Shown: positions 16,413 through 24,770, counted from the first letter of the stretch. The stretch is 50,119 nt of DNA from Candidatus Wallbacteria bacterium (GCA_016213845.1 JACQZN010000102.1:1-50119), one strand, 5' to 3'. Notes: generated from the letters alone by a model not told the origin. Translations and numbers: made by a program.

Positions 16413-17822
16413 ATGTCACTCTCCCCCGCCGGAAGCTGCCGGTCTGCCCGGCGCGGCTCCATCGTGGTCGTGATCATGATCGCGGTGGTGCTGGTCGCGC
16501 TTGGCGGCCTGGCCATGACCATGAGCACCAGCTTCGGCCGTACCGGCTACCACGAGAAGCTGGTCGCCGACTCGCGCTCCACGGCGCGCGCGGCCGTCGA
16601 AGAGGCCGCCCTCCTCATCAACAACGGCAAGCGCAACGTCGAGATCGACACGGCGGCCGGCACGGCCAAGCCCGTCGAAGTGCCACTCGCAGAGCTCGAG
16701 GGCGGCCGCTCCCCGCTCGCCAGCCTGCCTGCCGACCAGCGCCCGAAGGTCTTCGTGAAGGCCTCCATCATCAACAACACGACCGGCCTCTACCGGGAGG
16801 GCGCACGCCAGCAAATGGAGTCGATTCAAAAATTCACTCTTCCCGTCGCCGACCAGAAGGCCCGCGAGTTCTGGGAGCGGGTCGAGAAAGAGGGCCTCAA
16901 GGACAAGGATACGGGCGAGGATCGCTCCACCGACAGCCCCAACGCCTTCGTGGCCAACTGGGTCGATCGTGTCGGCGTCAGCGGCTGGAAGCCCGCCTGG
17001 GAACGTTACCCCGAGCCCGAGGGCGTGGACGCCAACGGCGTGAAGCAGTGGCGCTGGCGCGGCACTCCCCGGATGCCCGCGCTCAAGGCGGTCTGGGAGC
17101 TCTTCCACACGGCCTCCGGCTCGGTCCCCGAGGAAGGCGAGATGGTGCTCCCCGAGGGTCAGGAGCCCCCGATCGTCATCGGCGACAAGCCCGGCAAGCC
17201 TTCCATCGACGACTTCAAGACCAAGTGGACCGAAGCCATCCGGTGTGTCTCCCAGGACGCCGCCAAGAAGGTCGAGGCCTGTGGCGCCAACCCGTCTCTG
17301 GCGATGGCCCATCTCGTCGGCGACCTCAAGATCGGAAAGGAGATCGCTTCGGGTGCAGAGGTCGAGGCGACCGCGGCCTTCATGCGGGACAACGTCATCG
17401 GGACCAACAAGACCTACCTGCTGGAGCTGACCAGCGCCATCGGCTACGAGGGCGCCCAGGGCCGGATGAAGGGCAAGACCGCCTTCCGGACCTACCGACT
17501 CTTCCAGAAGGCCGAGTGGGAGATGGCGATGAAGCGGATGGCTGCCCAGCTGGCCTGTGACCTGCAGAAGCAGGGACCGGCGTCCCTGTCGTCGCAGGAC
17601 CTCGCCACGCTCTTCCCGCCCGATCCCAAGGTCGAGGAGCGCAACGAGCCGGTCCCCGGCAAGGACGGCAAGCCGACCGCCGCGCGCTACGACCCCAAGA
17701 AGATGTTCGACGACATCGTCTACGCCCAGATGCCCTCGACCGTCGGCGCGCGCCTCTATCCCTACGGCATCGCCTCGGTAGACTGGGACCCGGACCGCGT
17801 GGAGGCCAAGGATGCGAAGTAG
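16413..17822 (+). CDS. PilX/GspK-like pilus assembly protein
   Basis: A 469-residue protein with a short basic leader (SCRSARRGS) and a hydrophobic helix (IVVVIMIAVVLVALGGLAM), followed by SRSTARAAVEEAALLINNG, the helical segment seen after the membrane span in PilX/GspK proteins. The prepilin consensus with glutamate at +5 is missing, as is usual for the K/X class. GAGGAGG precedes ATG 16413. The large domain (about 100-440) is not recognised. It is the first gene of the second three-gene pseudopilin cluster, and its 3' end overlaps the next start by 11 bases. It mirrors the order K, J, V rather than K, V, J of the first cluster. Confidence 0.75.
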   Translation: MSLSPAGSCRSARRGSIVVVIMIAVVLVALGGLAMTMSTSFGRTGYHEKLVADSRSTARAAVEEAALLINNGKRNVEIDTAAGTAKPVEVPLAELEGGRSPLASLPADQRPKVFVKASIINNTTGLYREGARQQMESIQKFTLPVADQKAREFWERVEKEGLKDKDTGEDRSTDSPNAFVANWVDRVGVSGWKPAWERYPEPEGVDANGVKQWRWRGTPRMPALKAVWELFHTASGSVPEEGEMVLPEGQEPPIVIGDKPGKPSIDDFKTKWTEAIRCVSQDAAKKVEACGANPSLAMAHLVGDLKIGKEIASGAEVEATAAFMRDNVIGTNKTYLLELTSAIGYEGAQGRMKGKTAFRTYRLFQKAEWEMAMKRMAAQLACDLQKQGPASLSSQDLATLFPPDPKVEERNEPVPGKDGKPTAARYDPKKMFDDIVYAQMPSTVGARLYPYGIASVDWDPDRVEAKDAK

Positions 17823-18636
17823 GCCGGCCTTCACGCTGGTCGAGATGTTGATCGCGGTGGCGATAGGCACCGTCGTGCTCGCCACCGCGGTGGAGTTCCT
17901 GCGCGTCGGAAACAAGTCGGTCGCCACCACTTCCGACCACGCCATCGCCCGCATGGAGGCCATGAAGATCCACGAAGCGATTCGCGAGGACCTCGACCGG
18001 CTGGTCGTCGACGACGACCTGATGCACCTTGCCGTGCCTGTTACATTGAAGGACAAGGGCGCAAAGCTGGAGTTCTTCGCGCTGCACCACCGGGAGGTGT
18101 CCAAGTCGAAGGGCGAGCTGACGCTGGTCGGCCGGCCCATCGTCTGGACCTCCGAGCCAGCGCCCGGCGGCGGCCGTACGGTCCTGCGCAACGGGAAACG
18201 GTTCGCCGGGACGGGGCTCGGCGCAATCGGCCCGGTCACGGACCTCAAGTTCGCGCCGCTGGACCGCAAGCAGGCCTGCGAGCTGCAGATCTCGCCCTAC
18301 CACGCGCTCTGGGTGAAGGTCTACCCGCGAGGCGCCTGGGACAGGCGCAACCAGAGACTTGCCAGCGAGGCCAACGTGCAGGCGCGTTTGATCCACATGA
18401 GCCACATCGAGAGCCAGTACGCCTGCATGCTGACGATCAAGAAGGCCGGGCCGCCCGCCGGTGTCTTCACCAACCTGGACCAGCTGGACGATCCGTTCCA
18501 GACCTTCGACTGCCCCGACAAGGCCGCGCCGCCGAGCATCCCGCTCGACTGGGTGCGCCCGCTCGGGTTGGTCCGCTACGACAAGTCGGCGCCGTTCGAC
18601 GACAAGGACGCCGACGAGGACGTGGAGCTCCCATGA
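17812..18636 (+). CDS. Minor pseudopilin, GspJ/PilW-like
   Basis: A 274-residue protein beginning MRSRPA^FTLVEMLIAVAIG, a clear prepilin leader with alanine at -1 and glutamate at +5, then a hydrophobic helix and a long globular domain as in J/W pseudopilins. The start lies inside the end of the preceding gene, and the stop overlaps the next ATG, so the cluster is translationally coupled. It would be matured by prepilin peptidase and inserted in the inner membrane before joining a fibre tip. Confidence 0.85.
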   Translation: MRSRPAFTLVEMLIAVAIGTVVLATAVEFLRVGNKSVATTSDHAIARMEAMKIHEAIREDLDRLVVDDDLMHLAVPVTLKDKGAKLEFFALHHREVSKSKGELTLVGRPIVWTSEPAPGGGRTVLRNGKRFAGTGLGAIGPVTDLKFAPLDRKQACELQISPYHALWVKVYPRGAWDRRNQRLASEANVQARLIHMSHIESQYACMLTIKKAGPPAGVFTNLDQLDDPFQTFDCPDKAAPPSIPLDWVRPLGLVRYDKSAPFDDKDADEDVELP

Positions 18637-19247
18637 ATCCTAAGAGTGCCCGACTGGGCCAGACGCTGTTCGACGTGCTGATCGGCGCAGTGGTGCTGGC
18701 GATGGTGGCCGTCCCGCTGGGCCTGCTCCTCACTTCATCCAGCCGCTCGATTCGCTCCACCGACCTGGGGCGGGAGACGCGCCAGCTGCTGGAGGCCGTG
18801 ATGCGGCGGGTCGAGTCGACCGACCTGACGATGCTCTGGGACAGCTACGGCGTGGAGCCCGAGTCGCCCGGCAGACTGATCGGCAAGCTGGCCGAGTACA
18901 CGCCCGGCGGCCAGGCCGGCCGCAACCCGCTCCTGCTGGATCAGGAGGTACTGCAGCGCCTGGCCGAGCTGGGCCTGGAGTGCACGCTGGAGTTCCGCTT
19001 CATGTCCCGCAAAGAGCTGGGCGTCGACGCCGTGAACCACCTCAAGAGCGACAGCGGCCTTCTGCACCTGCAGGCCGGCGTCGCCCGGCTGGTCGCAACC
19101 GGCAAGCTCGGGAGCCGTCCCTTCACCGAGGAGATCAAGAAACCGATCTACTGTCCGATGATCCTCGGCCGGCCGGGCCTGATGTTGAGCCAGTGTCCGG
19201 CCGTGAATCCTGCGTTGAGGGATGGGAAGTTCAAGAACTTTCCGTAG
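18633..19247 (+). CDS. Divergent pseudopilin-like protein (GspI/PilV position)
   Basis: A 204-residue protein starting at ATG 18633 (ATGA overlap with the previous stop). The N-terminus SARLGQTLFDVLIGAVVLAM has the shape of a prepilin leader, but the residue at +5 is aspartate instead of glutamate and +1 is glutamine. It may therefore be processed poorly or not at all. The hydrophobic helix and size still match the I/V class, and the position in the cluster supports that. The rest is unrecognised. Confidence 0.7.
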   Translation: MNPKSARLGQTLFDVLIGAVVLAMVAVPLGLLLTSSSRSIRSTDLGRETRQLLEAVMRRVESTDLTMLWDSYGVEPESPGRLIGKLAEYTPGGQAGRNPLLLDQEVLQRLAELGLECTLEFRFMSRKELGVDAVNHLKSDSGLLHLQAGVARLVATGKLGSRPFTEEIKKPIYCPMILGRPGLMLSQCPAVNPALRDGKFKNFP

Positions 19248-19250
19248 GAT

Positions 19251-19271
19251 GAGAATCGAGAATCGAGAAGG
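19251..19271. repeat. Heptameric tandem repeat (GAGAATC, three units)
   Basis: GAGAATC, GAGAATC, GAGAAGG lie in perfect 7-bp phase, three bases after the pseudopilin stop. Short, but the 7-bp period is the same as in four other intergenic arrays of different sequence in this window. The remaining bases up to 19391 hold only a 7-bp hairpin (CGAGGGC/GCCCTCG). Confidence 0.55.
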
Positions 19272-19391
19272 CGGGGACGCCCATGCCTCGCCCGGCGCTG
19301 AGCCCGTGTCCAACGGGGGTCCAGGGGGCCATTGGCCTCCTGTTGGGAGCTCGAGGGCAAGGCCCTCGATAGGACTCAGTACCTCCAGCCC

Positions 19392-20948
19392 ATGCCCCCC
19401 GTAGAGAGGCCGGCCGCCGCGCAATCTGCGCCGGAGATCGGGCGGGCGGTGCTGCTGTTCGGGCTGGGGATGGCGCTGCTGGGGGTCGTGCTCTACTGGA
19501 ACCGGATTGCGCTGGGTGGGGAGCTGGGCCAGGCGCCGGGTTGGGTCGCGGCGCTGGCGGCGCCGGTGGACTGGGTGGCGGAGCGGACTGCCGGGCCGAT
19601 CGAGGGTCCCGGGCCGGACCAGCGTGTCCGGGTCGGACAGCTCGTCCGGGGCTGGACCGTGGGCTGCGCGATCTACTTCGCGGCGCTGGCGTTTGCCGTC
19701 GCGCGGTGCGCGCAGTCGAAGCTCTGCCTGGATGTGGCGATCGCCTGGGCCGTGATCCTGCGCGTGGTGGCGATCGCCTCGCCGCCGATCCTGGAGACCG
19801 ACCCGAGCCGCTATCTCTGGGACGGCGCCGTGACCGCGGCGGGACTCAATCCCTACCGGCACGCGCCGCTCTCGGTCTTGCTCTACCGCGAGGGGCGTAT
19901 CGACGCTCCCGACCGGGACGCCGAGGTGGAGCTGGACCGGCTGGGTGAGCTGAGCCTGGATCGGCGGCTCGATCCACACCTACGGCGGATCAACCATCCG
20001 GCCGTGCCGACCTGCTATCCACCCGGCGCGCAGACGGTGTTCTCGATTGCAGCGCGGATTGCGCCCGGCGACGTGCAGGTGCTGAAGGCGATGGTCGCGG
20101 CCTTCGACCTGGGCGTGTTCTGGGTGCTGCTGGCGCTCTTGCGGGCGGTGGGTCGCCCGCCGATCTGGGCGCTGGCGTACGGGTGGTGTCCGCTCGCCAT
20201 CAAGGAGTACGCGCAGACCGGGCACTTCGACACCGTGGCGTGCTTCTTCCTGCTGGCCTCGCTCTACTCGCTGATGCAGCACCGGCGATTGCTGGCCGGT
20301 GTGTTCGCGGGCGTGGCCATCGCGACCAAGCTCTTCCCGGCCGTCTTCGTTGCCACGGCCTGGCGGCGCTACGGGGCGCGGGGGCTGGCTGCGGCAGCCC
20401 TGGCCGCGGTGCTGCTGGCGCTGCCATTCGCCGGCGCTGGCGCCAGTGCCTTCGTCGGCATCAAGACTTACGGGATGACCTGGGTCGGAAATGCATCGCT
20501 CTTCGAGCTGGCTCGTGCGGCGCTCGGCGGCCTGGGCGATGCGGCCCCCACTGCGGCCAAGATTGCGCTCGGAGCCGCCGGACTGGCCGGCTGCCTCTGG
20601 CTCTCGCGACGCCCCGAGTCCACTCCCGCCGAGCTCGCGCTGAAGTGCCTTTCCGCCGAGGGGCTCTTGTTCGTGTTATCGCCCGTGCAGAACCCGTGGT
20701 ACTGCGGGTGGATGGTGCCGCTGGCGGCGCTCTCGGGGAGGGTCTCCTGGCTCGTTCTCTCGGGGACGATGGTCACCTATTACGCTTACTTCTCCACCGG
20801 GGGCTACCTCCGGAGCGTGCCGGGCGCAGGCTTCGAGCTCGACCTCCGCTGGATCGAGTACGTGCCCTTCTTCGCTCTGCTCGCGCTGGAGCTTGCAGGT
20901 CAGCGCGGCCCGGCGTCGAGCCGGATCGACTCGGGCAAGCCGGCATAG
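19392..20948 (+). CDS. Polytopic membrane glycosyltransferase (mannosyltransferase-like)
   Basis: A 518-residue protein with about ten hydrophobic helices. The segment ETDPSRYLWDGAVTAAGLNP near residue 135 is typical of bacterial lipid-linked mannosyltransferases of the GT-C type, where the acidic pair in a periplasmic loop (ETD) is catalytic. Later motifs (AIKEYAQTGHFDTVACFFLL and GVFAGVAIATKLFPAV) fit the same class. It would transfer a sugar from a polyprenyl-phosphate donor in the periplasm. ATG 19392 lacks a good Shine-Dalgarno, so the start is uncertain. Its last 49 bases overlap the 3' end of the convergent selenoprotein gene. Confidence 0.75.
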   Translation: MPPVERPAAAQSAPEIGRAVLLFGLGMALLGVVLYWNRIALGGELGQAPGWVAALAAPVDWVAERTAGPIEGPGPDQRVRVGQLVRGWTVGCAIYFAALAFAVARCAQSKLCLDVAIAWAVILRVVAIASPPILETDPSRYLWDGAVTAAGLNPYRHAPLSVLLYREGRIDAPDRDAEVELDRLGELSLDRRLDPHLRRINHPAVPTCYPPGAQTVFSIAARIAPGDVQVLKAMVAAFDLGVFWVLLALLRAVGRPPIWALAYGWCPLAIKEYAQTGHFDTVACFFLLASLYSLMQHRRLLAGVFAGVAIATKLFPAVFVATAWRRYGARGLAAAALAAVLLALPFAGAGASAFVGIKTYGMTWVGNASLFELARAALGGLGDAAPTAAKIALGAAGLAGCLWLSRRPESTPAELALKCLSAEGLLFVLSPVQNPWYCGWMVPLAALSGRVSWLVLSGTMVTYYAYFSTGGYLRSVPGAGFELDLRWIEYVPFFALLALELAGQRGPASSRIDSGKPA

Positions 20949-21718
20949 ACCTGGCGGCGCCACTTGTAGGGCAGATCGACCAGCGTCCCGGGCTGGGTCA
21001 TCGTGAGCAGCGCCCGGAGCGCCTCTTTCAGGACGGTCATCTGCTGCTCGCGTGCGCCCGGATCGCCGAAGGGGTGGCCGAAGGGCCATCGCAGGAAGAG
21101 CGCTCTCGGCGGCCGAACAGCTTCGGTGAGGGTGCGGTTGATCGTGACGGAGACGGTCGGGATGCCGCGCTGCTCGATCTCCCGCTGGATCAGTCCCACG
21201 GACTGATTGCAGATCCCTCAGGCAGGCGCCAGCACCGCCGCGTCGACCCGGTCGGCCTGGAGCAGTCCGGCGACCTGCGGGGCCGTGCGGCCGGTCAGCT
21301 CCGGGATGTGGGGCCCGTCGATGTGCCCCATGAAACTGAAATGGCGCGGGGCCACCTCGCCGATCTCGCCGGCGGCGGCCAGCTCGCGGAGCCGGTCCAG
21401 CGGCAACACGATGTTGACGTCCGCGAGCGCGTCGCGGTGGTCGTAGTAGTCGTGGGTGATGGTCCAGCGCCCCGGCTCGAGAGTCGGCGGCAGCTCGCGG
21501 AAAGACGGATCGCCCTGCTTGTCCTTCATGTCGAAGGGCGGCTGGTCGGTCAGGTGAACGCCCGCTGTCGTGACCAGGGCGACGCGGCACTGGGCGAGAG
21601 GCTTGCGAAGCGGGGTCCAGGGGACGTCGGCGCTCTTGACGCCTTCGTAGTGCGCCGCCCACCGCTCCGCCAGCCACGGCACGTGGCTGAACAGCCACGT
21701 CAAAAACGAGGGTCTCAT
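20900..21718 (-). CDS. Selenoprotein: glycine/sarcosine/betaine reductase selenoprotein B-like family (UGA = Sec)
   Basis: Two open segments on the same frame (21718-21221 and 21217-20900) are joined by a single TGA at 21218-21220. Read through, they give one 272-residue protein containing AAVLAPA-U-GICNQSVGLIQRE, the U-X-X-C redox motif of the GrdB-like selenoprotein family. RVALVTTAGVHL near the N-terminus and RPPRALFLRWPFGHPFGDPG near the C-terminus are also typical of the family. The stem-loop at 21189-21207 directly after the UGA is a good bacterial SECIS candidate. ATG 21718 is used; GTG 21721 is possible. The family's substrate outside anaerobic amino-acid reduction is unknown. It lies alone, convergent with the glycosyltransferase. 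Confidence 0.88.
21189..21207 (-). promoter_or_regulatory. Candidate bacterial SECIS element
   Basis: ATCAGTCC and GGACTGAT form a perfect 8-bp stem around a GTG loop. The loop begins 18 nt after the UGA at 21218-21220, within the distance SelB-dependent elements use. Confidence 0.65.
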
Positions 21719-21772
21719 CACTCCCAGGGTAGCATTTGGGGGGAGGCCCGAGGGCCGTCCGGGCGGGTTCCC

Positions 21773-22702
21773 TCAGCGCGTGCCGTCGCGCGCCCCGGGA
21801 GCGGCGCGCAGAGTCGCCAAGGCTCGCGCGGCCGCGCCTGCAAGCGCCCCCTCGTCGGCTGCGGCCAGCTGCTCGAGCGCCGGCAGCGCGCGGCTGGCGC
21901 CCATCGCCGCCAGCGCCTCGATGGCCGAGACGACCGTGGCCGGGTCCTCCAGGTTCAAGAGCGCCAGGAGCTTCTCCTGCGCGGCCAGGGCCCGTAGCCT
22001 CCCGAGCGCGGCCGCTGCCACGCGGACGACCCGCAGGTCCTCGTCGTCCAGAGCCGCCAGCATCGCCCGAACGGCAGCCTTGCGTGCCGCGAGCGATGCC
22101 CTGGGCTCTGCTTCCCCCCGGGCACGCGCTTCGAGCGCCGCCAGCGCCGAGCCTCGGGTCGAGGCGTCCCGAGCGTCGGCAAACTCTGCGAGCTTCGGGA
22201 GCGGCAAGGCTGATAGATCGCGCAATGCCAGCGGCGGTGCGGGCGCGGCCGGTTCGAGGGCGCCCTCGCCCGATAGCGCGTCCTTGGCCCGGCGCTTGCG
22301 TTCGACCTCGTCCAGAATCTCGCGCGAAGTGCGGAACTTCTCCGCCGGGGCCGGGGCACCGCTCGTTCCAATCACGCGCGCGTCGAGGCTGGTGCCGGTC
22401 TCGACGAACCGCCCCCGCTGGCCTGGGCCCCCAGGCACGTAGACGTCGCCGCCGACGACGATCGGCCCGCTGCCGTCGCCCCGGACCTCCCACCGGCCCG
22501 GCGTGCCGAGCGCCCCTAGCTGGTAGATGCGCGCGTTCTCGAGTCCTGGCGCTGCTTGCACCGGCCGGCCCATCCCGCCGGGCTCTCCCACGCCCGGTTC
22601 GATCTTCCCGAAGGGGTTCCCCTGCAGCGAGAACTGCGCTACCGCCTGGCCGGGCGCACCCAGCACGGCGAGGGCCATCCCGAAGATCGCCAGGGCTCGC
22701 AT
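21773..22702 (-). CDS. Secreted HEAT-repeat protein
   Basis: A 309-residue protein with a signal peptide (MRALAIFGMALAVLGAPGQAVAQ). Residues 25-110 form a Gly/Pro-rich region (GGDVYVPGGPGQRGRF). The C-terminal half consists of short helical HEAT-like repeats (LRVVRVAAAALGRLRALAAQ, TVVSAIEALAAMGASRALPA), so it is likely a periplasmic interaction scaffold. ATG 22702 follows a TATAGT box by only eight bases and has no Shine-Dalgarno, suggesting a leaderless transcript. It is divergent from the GMC oxidoreductase operon. Function is unknown. Confidence 0.7.
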   Translation of the reverse strand: MRALAIFGMALAVLGAPGQAVAQFSLQGNPFGKIEPGVGEPGGMGRPVQAAPGLENARIYQLGALGTPGRWEVRGDGSGPIVVGGDVYVPGGPGQRGRFVETGTSLDARVIGTSGAPAPAEKFRTSREILDEVERKRRAKDALSGEGALEPAAPAPPLALRDLSALPLPKLAEFADARDASTRGSALAALEARARGEAEPRASLAARKAAVRAMLAALDDEDLRVVRVAAAALGRLRALAAQEKLLALLNLEDPATVVSAIEALAAMGASRALPALEQLAAADEGALAGAAARALATLRAAPGARDGTR

Positions 22703-22710
22703 CAGCCACC

Positions 22711-22716
22711 ACTATA
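22711..22716 (-). promoter_or_regulatory. Candidate -10 box, leaderless HEAT gene
   Basis: TATAGT on the minus strand lies eight bases before ATG 22702. Only the -10 box is convincing. Confidence 0.4.
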
Positions 22717-22791
22717 CTGCGCGGGAGCGCCCGGAGCGCCGCCAGTCCAGCTCGCACGCTTCCGGAGGGCCCGCCAGCCAGGGGGAGCGCC

Positions 22792-22797
22792 TATACT
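22792..22797 (+). promoter_or_regulatory. Candidate -10 box of leader ORF and GMC operon
   Basis: TATACT, followed by GGCGTTGCC and ATG at 22807 (nine bases). Start of transcription would fall at or next to the ATG. No good -35 is seen. Confidence 0.5.
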
Positions 22798-22806
22798 GGC
22801 GTTGCC

Positions 22807-22878
22807 ATGCGCGCTGGAGACTTGCTCGCCAACTTCCTACCGTCCGTCGTGACTGTGCGGCAGGGGCCGCTCCGATGA
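22807..22878 (+). CDS. Possible 23-residue leader peptide, coupled to next gene
   Basis: ATG 22807 opens a 23-codon frame (MRAGDLLANFLPSVVTVRQG and three more) that stops with TGA 22876-22878, overlapping the ATG of the next gene as ATGA. It sits nine bases after a TATACT box with no Shine-Dalgarno, so it would be read from a leaderless transcript, and ribosomes finishing it could re-initiate on the downstream gene, which also lacks a strong Shine-Dalgarno. The peptide is unlike any I know. It may have a purely regulatory role, or the frame may be chance. Confidence 0.4.
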   Translation: MRAGDLLANFLPSVVTVRQGPLR

Positions 22879-23276
22879 TGAACCTGCACCCCTCGGAGCT
22901 CGAGGCGCTGGCGAGCCTCATCGAGGCGATTCTGCCGGGGATGGGCGCGGGGGAGGACCTCGCGAGCCGCTACGGGCGGTTCCTCGAGGCGCTGGGGCCG
23001 GTGCGGGGGCTGGGGCTGCGGATCGCGGTTCGCGCTTCGGCGGCGGGATTGCCGGCGGTGATGCTCGGCCGGTGGGCGAGGCTCGGGGCGCTCGGTCAAC
23101 AGGAGCGAGAGGAGTGTGTGAGTCGTTTGCTCTCGCACCGGCGCTACCTGGTCCGGCAGGTCGGGCTCTTGTTGAAAGTGGCTTGCTGCACGATTGCGCT
23201 CCAGGAGCCGCGGACTCGCGAGCGGCTCGGATTGCCGCCGGTGGCCCGGCCCGATCGCCCCCGGGGAGGCGCTTGA
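22875..23276 (+). CDS. Small helical protein, putative partner subunit of GMC oxidoreductase
   Basis: A 133-residue protein from ATG 22875 (a second ATG follows directly). The N-terminal segment LHPSELEALASLIEAILPG resembles the opening of gluconate 2-dehydrogenase subunit 3-type proteins, which pair with GMC flavoproteins. The rest is helical with a hydrophobic stretch (YLVRQVGLLLKVACCTIAL). Unlike many of that family, no Tat signal is visible. The next gene, a GMC oxidoreductase, begins within a few bases of its stop, supporting a two-subunit enzyme. The assignment rests mainly on context. Confidence 0.6.
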   Translation: MMNLHPSELEALASLIEAILPGMGAGEDLASRYGRFLEALGPVRGLGLRIAVRASAAGLPAVMLGRWARLGALGQQEREECVSRLLSHRRYLVRQVGLLLKVACCTIALQEPRTRERLGLPPVARPDRPRGGA

Positions 23277-23281
23277 GCCGC

Positions 23282-24751
23282 GTGACCGTTGCCGACGACG
23301 CCGACTTCGTGATCGTCGGTACCGGCGCTGCTGGCGCCGCCGCCGCTCGGGTTCTCACGGGCGCCGGCGCCTCCGTCGTGATGATCGAGGAGGGGTCGGA
23401 GGTGCCGGCCGGGCGGCTGGGCGGCGGCACGGTCGACTCCCTGGGCCGGCTGATGCGCGACGGGGGCGGTCAGGTCACCTCGGGGGCGCTCAAGATCCCG
23501 CTCTTGCAGGCTGCCTGCGTGGGCGGTAGCACGGTCGTCAACTCCGGCATCATGTGGCGCATCCCGCCCTGGATCTACGACCGATGGGTCGAGGAGTTCG
23601 GCCTGGGGGAAGCCCTGCCGGCGCGAGAGCTCGACGCGTGCTTCGAGCTGCTGGAGCGCGAGCTTTTGGTACGCCCCACAGCCCAGGACCGCATAGGCGG
23701 AAATGGCGCGGCGTTGCGCGACGGGGCTGCGCGGCTCGCGTGGGAGGCCAAGCCGACCGACCGCTCCGAGCAGGACTGCGAGGGCAGCGCTCGTTGCCTG
23801 GAGGGGTGCTCCAACGGGCGGCGCCAGAGCATGAATTTCAGCTACATCCCGCGCGCGCGAGCCGCGGGTGCCCGGCTGTACGCGGACTGCCGGGTCACGC
23901 GCGTCCTGCCCGCGGGGCGGGACGGGCCGGCCGCCGAGGGAGTGTTCACGGCTCGCTCGGGCAACGCCGGGGCAAGGCTCAGGGTCCGGGCCCGCAAGGC
24001 GGTCGTGGTGGCTGCCTCGGCCGTCCACTCACCGGCGATCCTGCAGCGCAGCGGCCTCGACACCACCGGCCACGTGGGGCCCAACTTCCAGGGCCATCCG
24101 GGCGTGGCAGTGCTGGGGCTCTTCGACCGCCCCGTGCGCCTCTGGGAGGGCGCTACCCAGTCCTACGAGATCACCGAGTTCCGGCGACGAGGAATCAAGA
24201 TCGAGAGCCTCAACTTGCCGCCGGAAGTGCTGGCCGCGCGGTTGCCCGGGTCGGGAGCGCGGCTGGCTGCGCGTGTGGCCGAGATGGAGCGCGTCGCCGC
24301 TGCGGCGATCCCGATTCGCGCCGTCGCGCGCGGGACGGTGCGGGCCTATGGTCCGTTCACCTTCGTGCGGTATGCGCCCGAGCCGGCGGACGTCGCACTG
24401 GCTCTCGACGGCCTGGCGAGCACCTGCGAGGCCTACCTTGCGGCCGGCGCACGTGCGGCGTTTCCCGGCGTGTACGGGCTGCCAGAGCAGGTGACGGACC
24501 GGGCCGGCATCGAGGCGCTCCGCAGCGCGCGCGTCGGCCCCCAGGCCTTCAACTGGGTGATGACGCACATGATGGGCTCCTGCCGCATGGGCGCCGACCC
24601 GCAGACGAGCGCCGTCGACTTCCGCGGCCGCCCCCACGGGGTGCGCGGGGTGCACGTCGTCGACAGCAGTGTCTTTCCGACTAACCTGGGAGTGAATCCT
24701 CAGCTGACGCTGATGGCCGTCGCGATGGTGCTGTCGCAACGGCTCGTATGA
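23282..24751 (+). CDS. GMC-family FAD-dependent oxidoreductase
   Basis: A flavoprotein of 489 residues from GTG 23282. TTG 23273, which overlaps the previous stop, is an alternative, and GGGGAGG lies 12 or 3 bases upstream respectively. The FAD-binding Rossmann motif is VIVGTGAAGAAAARVLTGAG near the N-terminus. The C-terminal GMC signature is present (MTHMMGSCRMGADP, then VVDSSVFPTNLGVNPQLT) with the active-site His and Asn. A Cys-rich stretch (DCEGSARCLEGCSNGRRQS) matches the CxxGC-type insert of GMC sterol or alcohol oxidoreductases. The physiological alcohol is unknown. It is coupled to a small putative partner subunit. Confidence 0.9.
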   Translation: MTVADDADFVIVGTGAAGAAAARVLTGAGASVVMIEEGSEVPAGRLGGGTVDSLGRLMRDGGGQVTSGALKIPLLQAACVGGSTVVNSGIMWRIPPWIYDRWVEEFGLGEALPARELDACFELLERELLVRPTAQDRIGGNGAALRDGAARLAWEAKPTDRSEQDCEGSARCLEGCSNGRRQSMNFSYIPRARAAGARLYADCRVTRVLPAGRDGPAAEGVFTARSGNAGARLRVRARKAVVVAASAVHSPAILQRSGLDTTGHVGPNFQGHPGVAVLGLFDRPVRLWEGATQSYEITEFRRRGIKIESLNLPPEVLAARLPGSGARLAARVAEMERVAAAAIPIRAVARGTVRAYGPFTFVRYAPEPADVALALDGLASTCEAYLAAGARAAFPGVYGLPEQVTDRAGIEALRSARVGPQAFNWVMTHMMGSCRMGADPQTSAVDFRGRPHGVRGVHVVDSSVFPTNLGVNPQLTLMAVAMVLSQRLV

Positions 24752-24770
24752 GGGGCCCGGCTGCTGCGTC

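Noticed and set aside
20900..21718. Pseudogene call because of the in-frame TGA
   Set aside because: The stop lies exactly at the family's Sec position, the frame continues with conserved sequence, and a SECIS-like stem follows.
20183..21997. Plus-strand frame of about 600 codons across the selenoprotein and HEAT genes
   Set aside because: No motif, biased composition, and it contradicts the glycosyltransferase frame and the selenoprotein on the opposite strand.
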